DNA of 64,000 bases, from positions 1 to 64,000 of the forward strand of contig CAJUKM010000001.1 of assembly GCA_910587535.1 (NCBI GenBank), read 5' to 3'. Positions 27,300 to 36,923 of the stretch are shown piece after piece. The notes under the pieces are model-generated. The model saw only the letters and a list, made by a program, of their open reading frames with translations. It was not told where the DNA came from and made no database searches. The position numbers and the translations under genes were made by a program. Each line of letters begins with the position of its first letter. Positions within the stretch are counted from its first letter, which is position 1. This DNA comes from an uncultured Bacilli bacterium. Lineage in GTDB: Bacteria; Bacillota_I; Bacilli_A; RF39; UBA660.

Positions 27300-27590
27300 C
27301 TACTCTTCGTCTAATCTAATAATCATATGTCTTAAAATATTTTCATCTAATCCTAAGCGACGATCTAATTCTTTTATAGTTTCAGTTGTCGCATTAAAAT
27401 TGATACAATAGTAAAAACCGTTAAGTTGATGTTTAATTTCATAGGCAAGTTTTTTTTGTCCCATGTCTTTGAAATTTGTAACTTCACCGTTTTCGCTTAC
27501 GATCATGTTTTTATAATTGTTCGCGATCGATGATGCTGCATCAGCTTCCATTGTAGTCTTAACTATGAACATCAATTCATATTTTCTCAT
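27300..27590 (-). CDS. rpsF: 30S ribosomal protein S6
   Basis: 96 residues with MRKYELMFIV at the start and FKDMGQKKLAYEIKH-type core and the RRLGLDENILRHMII end. Heterodimerises with S18. First gene of the operon, preceded by a perfect promoter and a structured leader. Confidence 0.98.
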   Translation of the reverse strand: MRKYELMFIVKTTMEADAASSIANNYKNMIVSENGEVTNFKDMGQKKLAYEIKHQLNGFYYCINFNATTETIKELDRRLGLDENILRHMIIRLDEE

Positions 27591-27595
27591 AACTA

Positions 27596-27660
27596 CACCT
27601 CCTTTTGGTCTATGCGGCTTTAGGTTAAACCCAAAGCAAAGAGATTCGGTGATCTCGAAG
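27596..27660 (-). promoter_or_regulatory. Probable S6:S18 leader (rpsF autoregulation)
   Basis: The short leader can fold into GAGAT/ATCTC closing a loop CACCGA, followed by a CTTTGGGTT/AACCTAAAG arm and CCGCATAGACC before the SD AGGAGG. A CCG-containing element recognised by the S6:S18 dimer is known in many bacterial rpsF leaders. Fold and match were not computed. Confidence 0.5.
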
Positions 27661-27662
27661 GT

Positions 27663-27691
27663 ATTATAGCAAATGGGGTATGTTATGTCAA
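27663..27691 (-). promoter_or_regulatory. Consensus promoter of rpsF-ssb-rpsR
   Basis: TTGACA, 17 nt, TATAAT on the minus strand: a perfect match to the housekeeping consensus. Confidence 0.85.
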
Positions 27692-27713
27692 ACAGTAATA
27701 TGTCATATTTCGG

Positions 27714-28772
27714 TTAGATTTTTACTTTTAAAAGATGGGCATTATTGATGGTAAGAGTGCTATATAGGAATATGACATCGGCTTTTTTAAAGTCTACTAG
27801 GGGTTCCATTTTTTCGATGTCGCCATATCTTAAATCTATCAAAGTTATCTTCTTGTAGTAAGGCAATAAGAGAGGCGCCAGACTGCTTGCGAAGGAGTCT
27901 CTAAAAATTATCAATTCTTTTTCAGGTGCATTATGATTTTCTATCGTCAAAAGCGAACTCGGTCCATTTAAGAATACGTCATAAGAGTCGACGCTTCCAA
28001 GTTTTTCTTCATTATAAATTCTATTCGTTTTGTGTTCTAGATGTTCGACTTTTGCGTTTTCGATATTTTTATCTATATAGTAGTTTAGCGTATCTCGCCT
28101 AGAAGGATGAGGTATTTTGGAATAGGAAGACCCACGAAAGTCGGCATAACTCTTTTTTGTATAATTTCTATCTTCGTATTTGAAGTCTAAATACCGTGAT
28201 AGATAATTAACTATCTTAAAATAGGATTCTTGTTTTATATGTATATCCGTTTTGAAGTAATCATCTAATTTAAGTTTATCAAAGATATCGATGTAGTTTA
28301 TATCTAATTGACCCGTAATTCTTGAAGCCAAAGCTTTATAATCGATAGTCAACACATTTTCATCTAGAAAGTAGGCTTTGTCAGGAATTATAGAATAGAA
28401 AACGTTGCTTTCTTCGAGATATTCGTTTTTAATCTTTTTTATTTTTTTTATAAAGGCATCGACATTCTTCCAATCGAGCGGATAATTTTTTTCTATTATA
28501 TAATCTTCATATATGTAGGCATCGTTATATTCGCCGTTTAAAAGAAGATTTCTTCGATAAAAACTGTTTAACGCTAGGAAACTATCTCTTTTTACGAACT
28601 GATCTGTCATATAGTCGTCGACGTTATCTAAGAAATCTTTTTTAAGTTCTTCTTTAGTCGTAAGTTTTCTCCTTTCAAAAAAACTCGTTTCACGATTTTC
28701 TAGAAACAAAAAACTTATCGATATTGTGCTCAAAGTGGCCAAGAATATTGATGCTAATATTTTATCTTTCAT
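27714..28772 (-). CDS. DHHW/AlgX-like SGNH-family acetyltransferase partner
   Basis: 352 residues with one N-terminal membrane anchor (about 5-24). The family's DxHW signature reads DIHIK (D176, H178); the nucleophile region is FRDSFASSLAP with S293, so the Ser-His-Asp set is intact although W is lost. Proteins of this type act outside the membrane with an MBOAT partner to O-acetylate polysaccharide. The gene follows the MBOAT gene by 2 nt, which supports that role. The polymer acetylated is not known. Confidence 0.82.
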   Translation of the reverse strand: MKDKILASIFLATLSTISISFLFLENRETSFFERRKLTTKEELKKDFLDNVDDYMTDQFVKRDSFLALNSFYRRNLLLNGEYNDAYIYEDYIIEKNYPLDWKNVDAFIKKIKKIKNEYLEESNVFYSIIPDKAYFLDENVLTIDYKALASRITGQLDINYIDIFDKLKLDDYFKTDIHIKQESYFKIVNYLSRYLDFKYEDRNYTKKSYADFRGSSYSKIPHPSRRDTLNYYIDKNIENAKVEHLEHKTNRIYNEEKLGSVDSYDVFLNGPSSLLTIENHNAPEKELIIFRDSFASSLAPLLLPYYKKITLIDLRYGDIEKMEPLVDFKKADVIFLYSTLTINNAHLLKVKI

Positions 28773-28774
28773 GT

Positions 28775-30151
28775 CTAAAACCTAAAATATATAAACGGCT
28801 TAAATGAGTCGGAAAGAATAGATGCAATAGATAGGAAGAATATTGACATCAAAAATATGAGTTCTAAAGCGTCTATGCCGTTTTTCAATTTTCCTTTCTG
28901 TAATTTTTTAAGTGTCTCTTTTATGTGTGGACCTATTCCTAGTAAAGAAATTGCGATGATCCCTATCATATTTTTAAGGTAGTAGAGAGTATTATGATTT
29001 ATAAATTTTACTCCGACTCCAAACATTCCTTTTAAACTTGTCGATAGAGTTCGTAGGTCTGTTGTATTAAATATAACAAAGCTTATGAGAATTATAAATG
29101 GTGTAAAAAAGTTCATAATTTTAGATAGTTTCTTTCTTTTTTTATTCAATAATTTTTCGACAGTTAGAAAGATCGCAAAGTAAACTCCCCATATCACAAA
29201 ATTCCAACTTGCTCCATGCCATAAACCTGTAAGGGTCCAAACGACGAAGATGTTAAATATATTTCTCAATGCCGAACATCTACTTCCTCCTAGAGGTATA
29301 TATACGTAGTCTTTGAAAAAGCTTGAAAGTGACATGTGCCATCTTCTCCAGAAGTCCGTTATCGATCTCGCGATTAAAGGGTAATCGAAGTTTTCTTTAA
29401 AGTCGAAGCCTATCATTTTACCCAAACCTATTGCCATGTCTGAGTATCCCGAAAAGTCGTAGTATATTTGTAGTGTAGTGAGTATAGCGACTAACCAGTA
29501 AGATATGAATGTTTGTTCACTCATCGATATCGCTCTCATAGAACTAAAAAGGACGTCCGCGATTAAAACTTTTTTTGCTAACCCTATTATAAATCTTCTG
29601 ACTCCGCTTCCAAATTTCGCAAAGTCTATTTTCTTCGCTTTTAAGTCTTCATCGATATTTTTATATCGGACTATCGGTCCAGCGACTAGTTGTGGAAATA
29701 GCGCTATATAAGTTGCATAGTTTAATAAATTTTTTTCACACGTAACTTGTTTTCTATAAACGTCTATTAAGTAACTCAAATTTTGAAAGGTAAAAAAACT
29801 GATTCCTAAAGGTAGAACGATGTTTGGAATACTGATTTCGGTTTTAAATATATTTTCGACGTTATCTATAAAAAAGTTAGTGTATTTAAAGTAACCTAAG
29901 CAACCGAGGTTTATCAGTATTCCTATAGTGAGCAAAATTTTTTTGTTTTTGTCATTCATCATTCTCGTTAGGAAATAGTTAAGAGCGCAACTCGCTAGCA
30001 AAAGTAAAACGTATTCTCTTTCTCCAAAGAAGTAGAAAAATAAACTGTATAGTAAGAGTGTGACATTCTTAAACTTTGAGGGCGTTAAAAAGTAGCACAG
30101 AAGAAATATAGGCAAAAAAAAGAAGAGAAAAACTATACTAGAAAATACCAT
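28775..30151 (-). CDS. MBOAT O-acyltransferase (AlgI/DltB-like)
   Basis: 458 residues, about 10-11 membrane segments. Opening VFSSIVFLFFFLPI, LPLGISFFTFQ near 116, DFWRRWHMSLSSFFKDYVYIPLGG (split by loops; near 267-290) and LTGLWHGASWNF near 310 with the essential His are family hallmarks. It passes acetyl groups across the membrane to the DHHW partner next door. SD AAGGAGG lies just before the ATG. The lipoprotein gene upstream, 19 nt away, is likely in the same operon. Confidence 0.92.
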   Translation of the reverse strand: MVFSSIVFLFFFLPIFLLCYFLTPSKFKNVTLLLYSLFFYFFGEREYVLLLLASCALNYFLTRMMNDKNKKILLTIGILINLGCLGYFKYTNFFIDNVENIFKTEISIPNIVLPLGISFFTFQNLSYLIDVYRKQVTCEKNLLNYATYIALFPQLVAGPIVRYKNIDEDLKAKKIDFAKFGSGVRRFIIGLAKKVLIADVLFSSMRAISMSEQTFISYWLVAILTTLQIYYDFSGYSDMAIGLGKMIGFDFKENFDYPLIARSITDFWRRWHMSLSSFFKDYVYIPLGGSRCSALRNIFNIFVVWTLTGLWHGASWNFVIWGVYFAIFLTVEKLLNKKRKKLSKIMNFFTPFIILISFVIFNTTDLRTLSTSLKGMFGVGVKFINHNTLYYLKNMIGIIAISLLGIGPHIKETLKKLQKGKLKNGIDALELIFLMSIFFLSIASILSDSFKPFIYFRF

Positions 30152-30170
30152 AGAAATTCCTCCTTTTTAA

Positions 30171-30620
30171 TCATTCTAAATTTTCAAAGTTTTCTTTTAT
30201 CTTTGGAGCTAAGTCGTTAGACATTATCAACACGACTAGATCGCCTTTCGATAAAACGTAAGTATTTTCTGCCTCCACACAGATCCATTTTCTAGGGTCT
30301 GCATTAGCTTCAATATCTTCGACAGCTTTTTCTGCATCTTTAGGATCGTTGAGCCTTATTAAAACTACTGAATGTGCCGTACTGCTCATCGCTTCACTAG
30401 CGATTGCTTCTTTGTAATCCACATCGGCAAATGCATAGTATTTAAAGTTCTCGTCATTCAGTTCAGTATTGTTCATCATCGCTAATGCTTCACTGTCGAT
30501 CCCTTCGTAAAGTTTTTCCATTATGTCTGGAAGACTTCCTTCGATATTCTTCTCCTTGGAACATCCCATTATCGATAACGATAATACTAAGATACATAAT
30601 AAACAAAAAATCTTTTTCAT
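30171..30620 (-). CDS. DUF4358-like lipoprotein
   Basis: 149 residues. A lipoprotein signal peptide ends in SIMGC (C20), followed by a small alpha/beta domain with SSTAHSVVLIRL and DAEKAVEDIEA segments and a helical end. DUF4358 lipoproteins often accompany MBOAT/DHHW genes in Clostridia-type genomes, as here. Membrane-attached outer-face protein; function unknown, possibly an accessory of O-acetylation. Confidence 0.72.
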   Translation of the reverse strand: MKKIFCLLCILVLSLSIMGCSKEKNIEGSLPDIMEKLYEGIDSEALAMMNNTELNDENFKYYAFADVDYKEAIASEAMSSTAHSVVLIRLNDPKDAEKAVEDIEANADPRKWICVEAENTYVLSKGDLVVLIMSNDLAPKIKENFENLE

Positions 30621-30659
30621 AATTTTACACTCCTTATGTTAAAGTATATCATTTTTCTG

Positions 30660-30685
30660 AAAAAAAAACTAGCCAATTAGCTAGT
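30660..30685 (-). terminator. Terminator of the abgT gene
   Basis: ACTAGC/GCTAGT stem with an 8-T tail on the minus strand. Confidence 0.85.
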
Positions 30686-30691
30686 CTATTT

Positions 30692-32227
30692 TTATAAAAT
30701 CGCACTTGTTCCTACACCGAATGGTATGCCTAGAACGTATAATACGATTAGAACAGATATCCACAATATAGCTGTTACTCCAGCATAAGGTGTTATGTTT
30801 TTAATTGATCCGAGTAAACTTATCGGTTTGTCTCCTTCGCTATATTCGTCTAGAAATGCTAAGTACACAACGAAATAAGCCATGATCGGAGTCAATCCAT
30901 ATGCAACACACTCACTTGCACGGAATACCAGCTGTGAAAATTCAGCAGTCATTCCAGCATTCATGAATACAGGTACTAGTACACCGCTCAATATAGCCCA
31001 TGCCGATATAGGCGAAGGGAGAACTAGTGTTACAAATATACAGAGTACAAAACTTATCGCAATAAGAGGTATTCCCGTCATATTCGTTCCAGATATAAAG
31101 TTTCCGATTAGTGCTGTTAAAACTGTTCCTATATTTGTCGCTTTGAATATCGCTATGAACATTGAAGCAAAAAATATCAGAACCAATGTCTTACCTATTC
31201 CATCTAGCGAATGACCTAAGAAGGAACATATATCTTGGTTGTTTTTGATAGTCTTCGCTCCTATTCCGTAGAAAAGTCCACAAAGGAAGAAGAATATCGT
31301 CGTTACAAATACAAATCCTTGATTAAAAAATGAATTGTAACCGAAGAGTTTATCGATATATAACGTCTGACTATAGTCTAGTAAGTTTCCTGAAAAAGGT
31401 AGTCCTGGAATTATGTTGTATACGAATATGAGTATGTATATTAATCCTACTGTCAAGCTTAAAGCTAAACCACGTTTTTTCTTTTTGTCCAAGTAGAACT
31501 CTTCCTTTTCTTCTTCTACTTCATATTTCCCTAAACGAGGAATTATTATCTTTTCAGTTATACTCGCTACGGCAAGAGCCATGATGATAGTAAGTAGTAT
31601 CATTATAAAGATGAAGGCAAAGTTACTAATGCTGTAACTCGCATCGAGGGATGAGGCTGCCAGCCCTGTATATCCTATCATAGAGGCATCTATAGAGCTC
31701 ATAAATATATTTATTCCAGTTCCACAGGTTATTCCTGCAAAAGCCATAATGATGCCCGCTTTCGGATTTCGATGCCCGTATTTAAAACACAGTGCGCTTA
31801 TAGGGATCAAGATAATGAAACTCATGTCTCCTATGATACTAGCTAAAACTGCTAAGAAGGACAAGATTATTGTCACCCTGTATTTACTAGCCTTTTTGGT
31901 CACTAGAGTAAAGAAGGCTTCTAAGAATCCACTTTTGTCCATTATTCCGATTCCTATAAGTGTTATTAGCATCATACTTAGTGGTGCAAAAGATACGAAA
32001 TTCGACACTGTTGTTCTAAATATCAATTTGATTCCCGATAGACTAAGTAATGATTTTACCATTACGTTCGTCGTGTCTAAATCTCCTCTTATGGTATTTA
32101 TGGAATTATAATCGGCTGAAAGACCGATAGCACCTAAAATGCCACTTAAAAGAATGGTTATTATAATCAGTATTACAAATGCCATAATTGGATGTAATAC
32201 TATTCTTTCCTTTTTTTTACGTACCAC
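30692..32227 (-). CDS. AbgT-family transporter
   Basis: 511 residues, about 11-13 membrane segments. NFVSFAPLSMMLITLIG near 75, the SGFLEAFF segment, DMSFIILIP, GITCGTGIN and SPISAWAILSGVLVPV near 400 are typical of the AbgT family. Characterised members import p-aminobenzoyl-glutamate or export sulfonamides using the proton gradient. Start overlaps the DUF951 gene by 11 nt. It sits at the end of the parA-parB-mscS-DUF951 series, in the place where Bacillus has ychF. Confidence 0.88.
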   Translation of the reverse strand: MVRKKKERIVLHPIMAFVILIIITILLSGILGAIGLSADYNSINTIRGDLDTTNVMVKSLLSLSGIKLIFRTTVSNFVSFAPLSMMLITLIGIGIMDKSGFLEAFFTLVTKKASKYRVTIILSFLAVLASIIGDMSFIILIPISALCFKYGHRNPKAGIIMAFAGITCGTGINIFMSSIDASMIGYTGLAASSLDASYSISNFAFIFIMILLTIIMALAVASITEKIIIPRLGKYEVEEEKEEFYLDKKKKRGLALSLTVGLIYILIFVYNIIPGLPFSGNLLDYSQTLYIDKLFGYNSFFNQGFVFVTTIFFFLCGLFYGIGAKTIKNNQDICSFLGHSLDGIGKTLVLIFFASMFIAIFKATNIGTVLTALIGNFISGTNMTGIPLIAISFVLCIFVTLVLPSPISAWAILSGVLVPVFMNAGMTAEFSQLVFRASECVAYGLTPIMAYFVVYLAFLDEYSEGDKPISLLGSIKNITPYAGVTAILWISVLIVLYVLGIPFGVGTSAIL

Positions 32228-32417
32228 TTACGGTCACCTTCTTCTTCATTTTTTTGTTGAATTGTAGTCGATCCATCATTATCTCGTGATTGCAGCCGGT
32301 ACATTTGAGTTTTAAATCTACTCCCAATCTCGTTATTTCCCATATTTTACATCCACATGCATGTGGTTTTTTCATTTCGACTAAATCTCCCAAATCGATT
32401 TTACTTTGATTTTGCAT
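32217..32417 (-). CDS. DUF951 protein
   Basis: 66 residues. DLGDLVEMKKPHACGC, W, RLGVDLKLKCTGC and a final R-x-x-F fit the DUF951 family; two CxC/CxxC pairs suggest a small zinc-binding fold. The ATG at 32417 follows GGTGGAGG; a longer frame lies upstream of that SD. It overlaps mscS by 17 nt and abgT by 11 nt. Role unknown, although the family recurs between mscS and ychF/rpsF. Confidence 0.85.
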   Translation of the reverse strand: MQNQSKIDLGDLVEMKKPHACGCKIWEITRLGVDLKLKCTGCNHEIMMDRLQFNKKMKKKVTVSGT

Positions 32418-33210
32418 TGTGGACCTCCACCTGATCATACGGAATCTTAATGTCATTTTCGTCATACTTCATTTTTATCAGGCGCAAAATATCTCTTCTG
32501 TATTGCCATACTTTTCCTGGACTACAGTAAATTCTTATGCCGTAATCGACGCTTGAAGAGTTGAGTTCGACAACCCCTATGTATTCAGTTTTTTCTTTAT
32601 CCATCGTATCCCATGTACGTATCTCTTCAACTAACTCGCTCAAGATTGCTTCGACTTTCTCGACTTTTTCTTCGTATGCAGTCGGTGCCAATATGAGATT
32701 AGACGCCTTCTTTTGAGATAGATTAATTATTTCTGAGATGTTTCTGTTAGCAACTATTTTGACCTCGCCATCTACACTCATGATCTTAGTCGTCTTCAAA
32801 CCGAATTCTATTACTTGTCCTGTAAAGCCTTCATAATTAACGTAATCTCCTATCACAAAGTAATTGTCCATTATGATTACAGATCCGCTGATGACATCTT
32901 TTAATGTATCTTGAAATGACAATGCTCCAACTGCAGAAGCGATACCTAGTGAGGCTACAAGAGAGTTGACGTTTATACCGAACATGTCTAAAATGCAGAT
33001 CAGCGCTATAGCAAATATCAAAGTCTTCATGATATTTTTTAAAAGTTCTGTCACCGTCTTTTTCTTTTTACGTTCGTAGTCAGTCTTCGCTTTTGTCAAA
33101 GAGTGATCTATTAAAAAATTGACGACTTTATATGCGATGTAAGCAAGAATAATAGTGGCAAGAGTTCCTATGATCTCCTTTTTTAGAATAAACCCTAAAA
33201 ATTTTTCCAT
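32401..33210 (-). CDS. MscS-family mechanosensitive channel
   Basis: 269 residues: three membrane segments in the first 120, the pore helix region ASLGIASAVGALSFQDTLKDVISG, then a beta domain (YFVIGDYVNYEGFTGQVIEFG) and a mixed C-terminus. Releases solutes on hypo-osmotic shock. It lies 2 nt downstream of parB. Confidence 0.92.
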   Translation of the reverse strand: MEKFLGFILKKEIIGTLATIILAYIAYKVVNFLIDHSLTKAKTDYERKKKKTVTELLKNIMKTLIFAIALICILDMFGINVNSLVASLGIASAVGALSFQDTLKDVISGSVIIMDNYFVIGDYVNYEGFTGQVIEFGLKTTKIMSVDGEVKIVANRNISEIINLSQKKASNLILAPTAYEEKVEKVEAILSELVEEIRTWDTMDKEKTEYIGVVELNSSSVDYGIRIYCSPGKVWQYRRDILRLIKMKYDENDIKIPYDQVEVHNAKSK

Positions 33211-33212
33211 TT

Positions 33213-34100
33213 TTATTCACCATCCACGTCGATGTCGATTATCTCTAATATGCGCGCTAAGTCTTCATCGCTATCAAAAGGTATGGTAACTTTTTTCGAA
33301 GATATCGTTACTCTCGTTCCGATTTTTTCTCGCATAGCATTTTCGTATACCGAATAGATCCTATTTAATGGAACTACCCTAGTTACTTTATGTCTCTTGA
33401 CAATATCGTCACCCTTGCTTATAGCTTCTAATTCTCGCACACTCAAACCGTTATTTATTACTTTGTATGCTAGGGCAGTGATGTATTCTGGGTCTTCCAT
33501 TTTACTCAGTATTTTGGCGTGAGCCATACTCAACTGTCCTCTTGCAACGAGTCTTTTTACCTCTTCAGGTAAGTTTACTAATCCTAAGACATTTGTAATA
33601 TAGCTTCTGCTTTTACTAACTCTTTTGGCTAGTTCTTCTTGAGTGCAATAGGTGTTTTTAATAATTTTGTCATAGGCTTCTGCTTCTTCAATCGGGTTTA
33701 AATCTTCCCTTTGGATATTTTCTAGAAGCGCTATTTCCATCATCTCTTGATCGGTGTATTCTTTTACTATTGCTGGAATTTCTGTATACCCTGCCAATTT
33801 TGCAGCTTTAGTTCTTCTCTCACCTGCAACTAATTCATATCCTTTGATACTTTTTTTAACTATGATGGGCTGAAATAATCCGTGTTCTTTAATAGAATCA
33901 GCCAATTCTTGAAGTTTTTCTTCGTCGAAATAAATTCGGGGCTGAAACGGATTGCTTCTAATTTCGGATATGGGAATGTTTTGGATATCTTTTTCCGTAG
34001 CAGACTCTATTATCTCTTTCTCGACTGTATCGAAGTTGATATTTTCGCTGTTAAAAAGTTGTTCTAATCCTTTACCTAAAGCTTTTCTTTTAGTTTCCAT
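33213..34100 (-). CDS. parB: Chromosome-partitioning protein ParB (Spo0J)
   Basis: 295 residues: conserved N-terminal start (KALGKGLEQLF), CTPase/ParB box NPFQPR near 52 and ELVAGERRTKAAKLAG near 90, an HTH near 135-180, and a C-terminal dimerisation domain. Loads onto parS and spreads as a clamp, recruiting SMC. Overlaps parA by 11 nt. No consensus parS site (TGTTTCACGTGAAACA) was recognised in this window. Confidence 0.97.
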   Translation of the reverse strand: METKRKALGKGLEQLFNSENINFDTVEKEIIESATEKDIQNIPISEIRSNPFQPRIYFDEEKLQELADSIKEHGLFQPIIVKKSIKGYELVAGERRTKAAKLAGYTEIPAIVKEYTDQEMMEIALLENIQREDLNPIEEAEAYDKIIKNTYCTQEELAKRVSKSRSYITNVLGLVNLPEEVKRLVARGQLSMAHAKILSKMEDPEYITALAYKVINNGLSVRELEAISKGDDIVKRHKVTRVVPLNRIYSVYENAMREKIGTRVTISSKKVTIPFDSDEDLARILEIIDIDVDGE

Positions 34101-34875
34101 CTCTTTCGATTACCTCCTTCGCCAAATTTAAATATGCTTCAGTCGCTCTACAATTTGGATCGTATTCACAGATAGGTACTCCGTGGCTAGGAGCTTCTAC
34201 TAGTCTAATAAGTCTAGGTATTATAGTATTAAACGTCTTATCACCAAAGAATTTCCTTACTTGTTCGACGACTTCTAGACCGAGGTTAGTTCTCGAATCT
34301 AGCATGGTAAGTAATACTCCTTCGATAGTCAGCTCTGTGTTTAGTTTTGTTTGAGTTATTATGATGGTATTTAGTACTTGGGCAACTCCCTCTAATGCAT
34401 AGAATTCACATTGAATCGGAATTAGAACTGAATTACTTGCAACGAGTGCATTCATAGTGTTTAATCCGAGAGATGGAGGACAATCTATTATTACGTAATC
34501 GAATGAAGAAGATACTTCACTAAGCGCATTTTTTAGCTGCGAATTTTTTTTAAACTCCGGATCGTTATATTCCATTTGGACGAGTTCGACGTCGAGACCT
34601 GCTAGATTCATCGTTGCAGGCAAGATAAAGAGTTTTGTAAATTTTGTCTTTATTATGGCGTCTTTTATGTCACATTTATTAGTGAGAACTTCATAGATAC
34701 TATTTTTTATCGCTCCTTTATCTATACCGATTCCAGTAGATGCATTTCCCTGTGGATCTAAATCTATAAGCAAAGTCTTTTTGCCCATCTTGCCTAAAGA
34801 TGCGGCCAAGTTTATGCTCGTCGTTGTCTTCCCAACTCCACCTTTTTGATTAACTAAAGAAATAACTCTTGCCAC
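34090..34875 (-). CDS. parA: Chromosome-partitioning ATPase ParA (Soj)
   Basis: 261 residues, deviant Walker A NQKGGVGKTTTSINLA at 8-23, A' box DLDPQGN near 39, and YVIIDCPPSLG near 125. MinD-like ATPase that works with ParB. The gene has its own promoter-like TTTACT-17-TAAAAT, after the ftsH terminator. Confidence 0.97.
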   Translation of the reverse strand: MARVISLVNQKGGVGKTTTSINLAASLGKMGKKTLLIDLDPQGNASTGIGIDKGAIKNSIYEVLTNKCDIKDAIIKTKFTKLFILPATMNLAGLDVELVQMEYNDPEFKKNSQLKNALSEVSSSFDYVIIDCPPSLGLNTMNALVASNSVLIPIQCEFYALEGVAQVLNTIIITQTKLNTELTIEGVLLTMLDSRTNLGLEVVEQVRKFFGDKTFNTIIPRLIRLVEAPSHGVPICEYDPNCRATEAYLNLAKEVIERDGN

Positions 34876-35014
34876 TTATACCACACCTTCACTCTTGCTT
34901 TATTTCTAAACTATTTTAACATAAATGAAGTTTAAAGTAAAATCAAAGTTCGCTAAAATTGAGTAAGAATATGTCGGCTTTAGTTAGAAAGCATTATCAT
35001 ATCATTTGTACAAT

Positions 35015-35043
35015 AAAAAAGGAATATGGTCTATTCCATATCC
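35015..35043 (-). terminator. Terminator overlapping the ftsH stop codon
   Basis: GGATATGG/CCATATTCC stem, one bulge, and a 6-T tail on the minus strand. The 5' arm is the end of ftsH. Confidence 0.7.
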
Positions 35044-36923
35044 TCTTTGATGTCCTCTTCTTTAGAGTTTTCATATTTTGAAAGTTTTCCAGTAGTTACT
35101 AATTCGTCAATCTCTTCTTTAGTGATCGTCTCATGTTCGATTAGAGTTTCACTGATAAGAGTAACTAATTCTTTATTGTCCTTAATTATCTTTGTTGCAT
35201 CTTTGTAACATGATTCGACGATTTTTCTAACTTCTGTATCGATTTCTAAGGCAACCTGATCAGAGAAGTTTTTAGCTTTATCGTAGTCTCTTCCTAGGAA
35301 TACACTTCCCTGTTTTGATTCTAACTGAACAGGTCCTAAATCGCTCATTCCATATTCCGTTACCATCGCTCTTGCGATTTTTGTAGCACGGCTGAAGTCG
35401 TCTGATGCACCAGTACTTATTTCTCCGAACAATAACTCTTCACTTACTCGGCCACCTAACAATCCAGTTATTTGAGCAAGTAGTTCTTTTTTTGTTGCTA
35501 GATTCATGTGCTCATCTTTAGGAAGCATCATAGTATATCCGCCAGCCATTCCTCTAGGGATGATGGTTATTTTATGAACTTCTTGGGCATCTTTTAATTT
35601 AAGGCCGATTACAGCATGACCTGCTTCGTGTAAACTGACGAGACGTTTTTCTTTATCTGTTATCTTTCTATTAACTTTAGCTGGACCCATGAGTACTCTA
35701 TCCGTTGCTTCATCTATCTCGTCCATCGTAATGGCGTTTTTGTTTCTTCTAACTGTCAAAAGAGCTGCTTCGTTTAAAAGGTTTTCTAAATCTGCTCCAC
35801 TAAAACCTGGAGTTCTCTTGGATAGATTTCTTAGGTTAACGGTTTTATCGAATTTTTTGTTCTTAGCATGTACGCCTAGAATTTCTTCTCGCTCATCAGC
35901 ATCTGGGTAGTTTACTGTAACTTGGCGATCGAATCTTCCAGGTCTTAGTAATGCTGGATCCAATACATCAGGTCTGTTCGTAGCAGCGATGATGATGATT
36001 CCTTCGTTTGCTCCAAATCCGTCCATTTCAGTCAAGAGTTGATTCAAAGTCTGTTCTCTTTCGTCATGCCCTCCGCCTATTCCTGTTCCTCTTTGGCGTC
36101 CCACAGCATCTATTTCATCTATAAATATCAGACATGGAGCATTGTGTTTTGCTTCTTTAAACATATCTCTAACACGGCTTGCACCGACACCGACGAAAAG
36201 TTCTACGAAGTCTGAACCGCTTATATAATAGAAAGGAACGTTAGCTTCACCTGCAACTGCCTTGGCAAGGAGCGTTTTACCTGTTCCTGGAGGTCCTACT
36301 AATAAAACTCCTTTAGGTATTCTTGCACCTAATTTTTGGAACTTTTTAGGATTTTTTAAGAAGTCTATGAGCTCCGCTACTTCCTCTTTTTCTTCTTTGA
36401 GACCCGCTACGTCAGAAAATCTAACTTTTCCTCCGTCAGCATTAAGTTTGGCAGTACTTCTTCCAAAATCCATGGATTTGTTGTTTCCGCTAGTGATCTT
36501 AGAGAATAAGTAAACTGTTGCAATTACGATAAATGCTAGTGGCAAAACGTTGATTGCAAATGCTAAAAGTGCACTGTTTCCTGGATCTTTAGTAGTCTCT
36601 ACTTTAAATTCCATAGAGTCGGCATAAGAAAGTATCTTCTCTAGTACGACTTCAGAGTATGGAACTTCTGCGACGAATTTCTCTGTTTTTTTGTAATCCT
36701 TAAGTGAACCGTCTATTACGTATATTCCCGATCCTGCTTTAGGAGTTATCTTTATTTCTTCGACTTTTCCATCGGATACTTCTTCGATGAATTTATCATA
36801 TGAAAGTTTATGAACTTCATAGCGCGATACACTGTAATAATATACAGCTCCTATCATCACTAAAAGTAATATTCCATACATCGTCAAAGATTTAACTGTA
36901 TTATTTGAATTATTTTTCTTCAT
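35031..36923 (-). CDS. ftsH: ATP-dependent zinc metalloprotease FtsH
   Basis: 630 residues: two N-terminal membrane segments (about 13-28 and 115-137) around an extracellular domain, an AAA domain with [17 protein letters not shown] near 212 and [14 protein letters not shown] near 270, SRH region, and zinc site HEAGH near 430. Degrades membrane and regulatory proteins. Its ATG overlaps the tilS stop by 4 nt; hprT, which lies between the two in Bacillus, is missing. Confidence 0.98.
   Translation of the reverse strand: MKKNNSNNTVKSLTMYGILLLVMIGAVYYYSVSRYEVHKLSYDKFIEEVSDGKVEEIKITPKAGSGIYVIDGSLKDYKKTEKFVAEVPYSEVVLEKILSYADSMEFKVETTKDPGNSALLAFAINVLPLAFIVIATVYLFSKITSGNNKSMDFGRSTAKLNADGGKVRFSDVAGLKEEKEEVAELIDFLKNPKKFQKLGARIPKGVLLVGPPGTGKTLLAKAVAGEANVPFYYISGSDFVELFVGVGASRVRDMFKEAKHNAPCLIFIDEIDAVGRQRGTGIGGGHDEREQTLNQLLTEMDGFGANEGIIIIAATNRPDVLDPALLRPGRFDRQVTVNYPDADEREEILGVHAKNKKFDKTVNLRNLSKRTPGFSGADLENLLNEAALLTVRRNKNAITMDEIDEATDRVLMGPAKVNRKITDKEKRLVSLHEAGHAVIGLKLKDAQEVHKITIIPRGMAGGYTMMLPKDEHMNLATKKELLAQITGLLGGRVSEELLFGEISTGASDDFSRATKIARAMVTEYGMSDLGPVQLESKQGSVFLGRDYDKAKNFSDQVALEIDTEVRKIVESCYKDATKIIKDNKELVTLISETLIEHETITKEEIDELVTTGKLSKYENSKEEDIKEDME

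Noticed and set aside
33213..34875. parS site near parAB
   Set aside because: No sequence close to TGTTTCACGTGAAACA was seen; the CACGTG cores noticed elsewhere (16S, 40470) lack the flanks.
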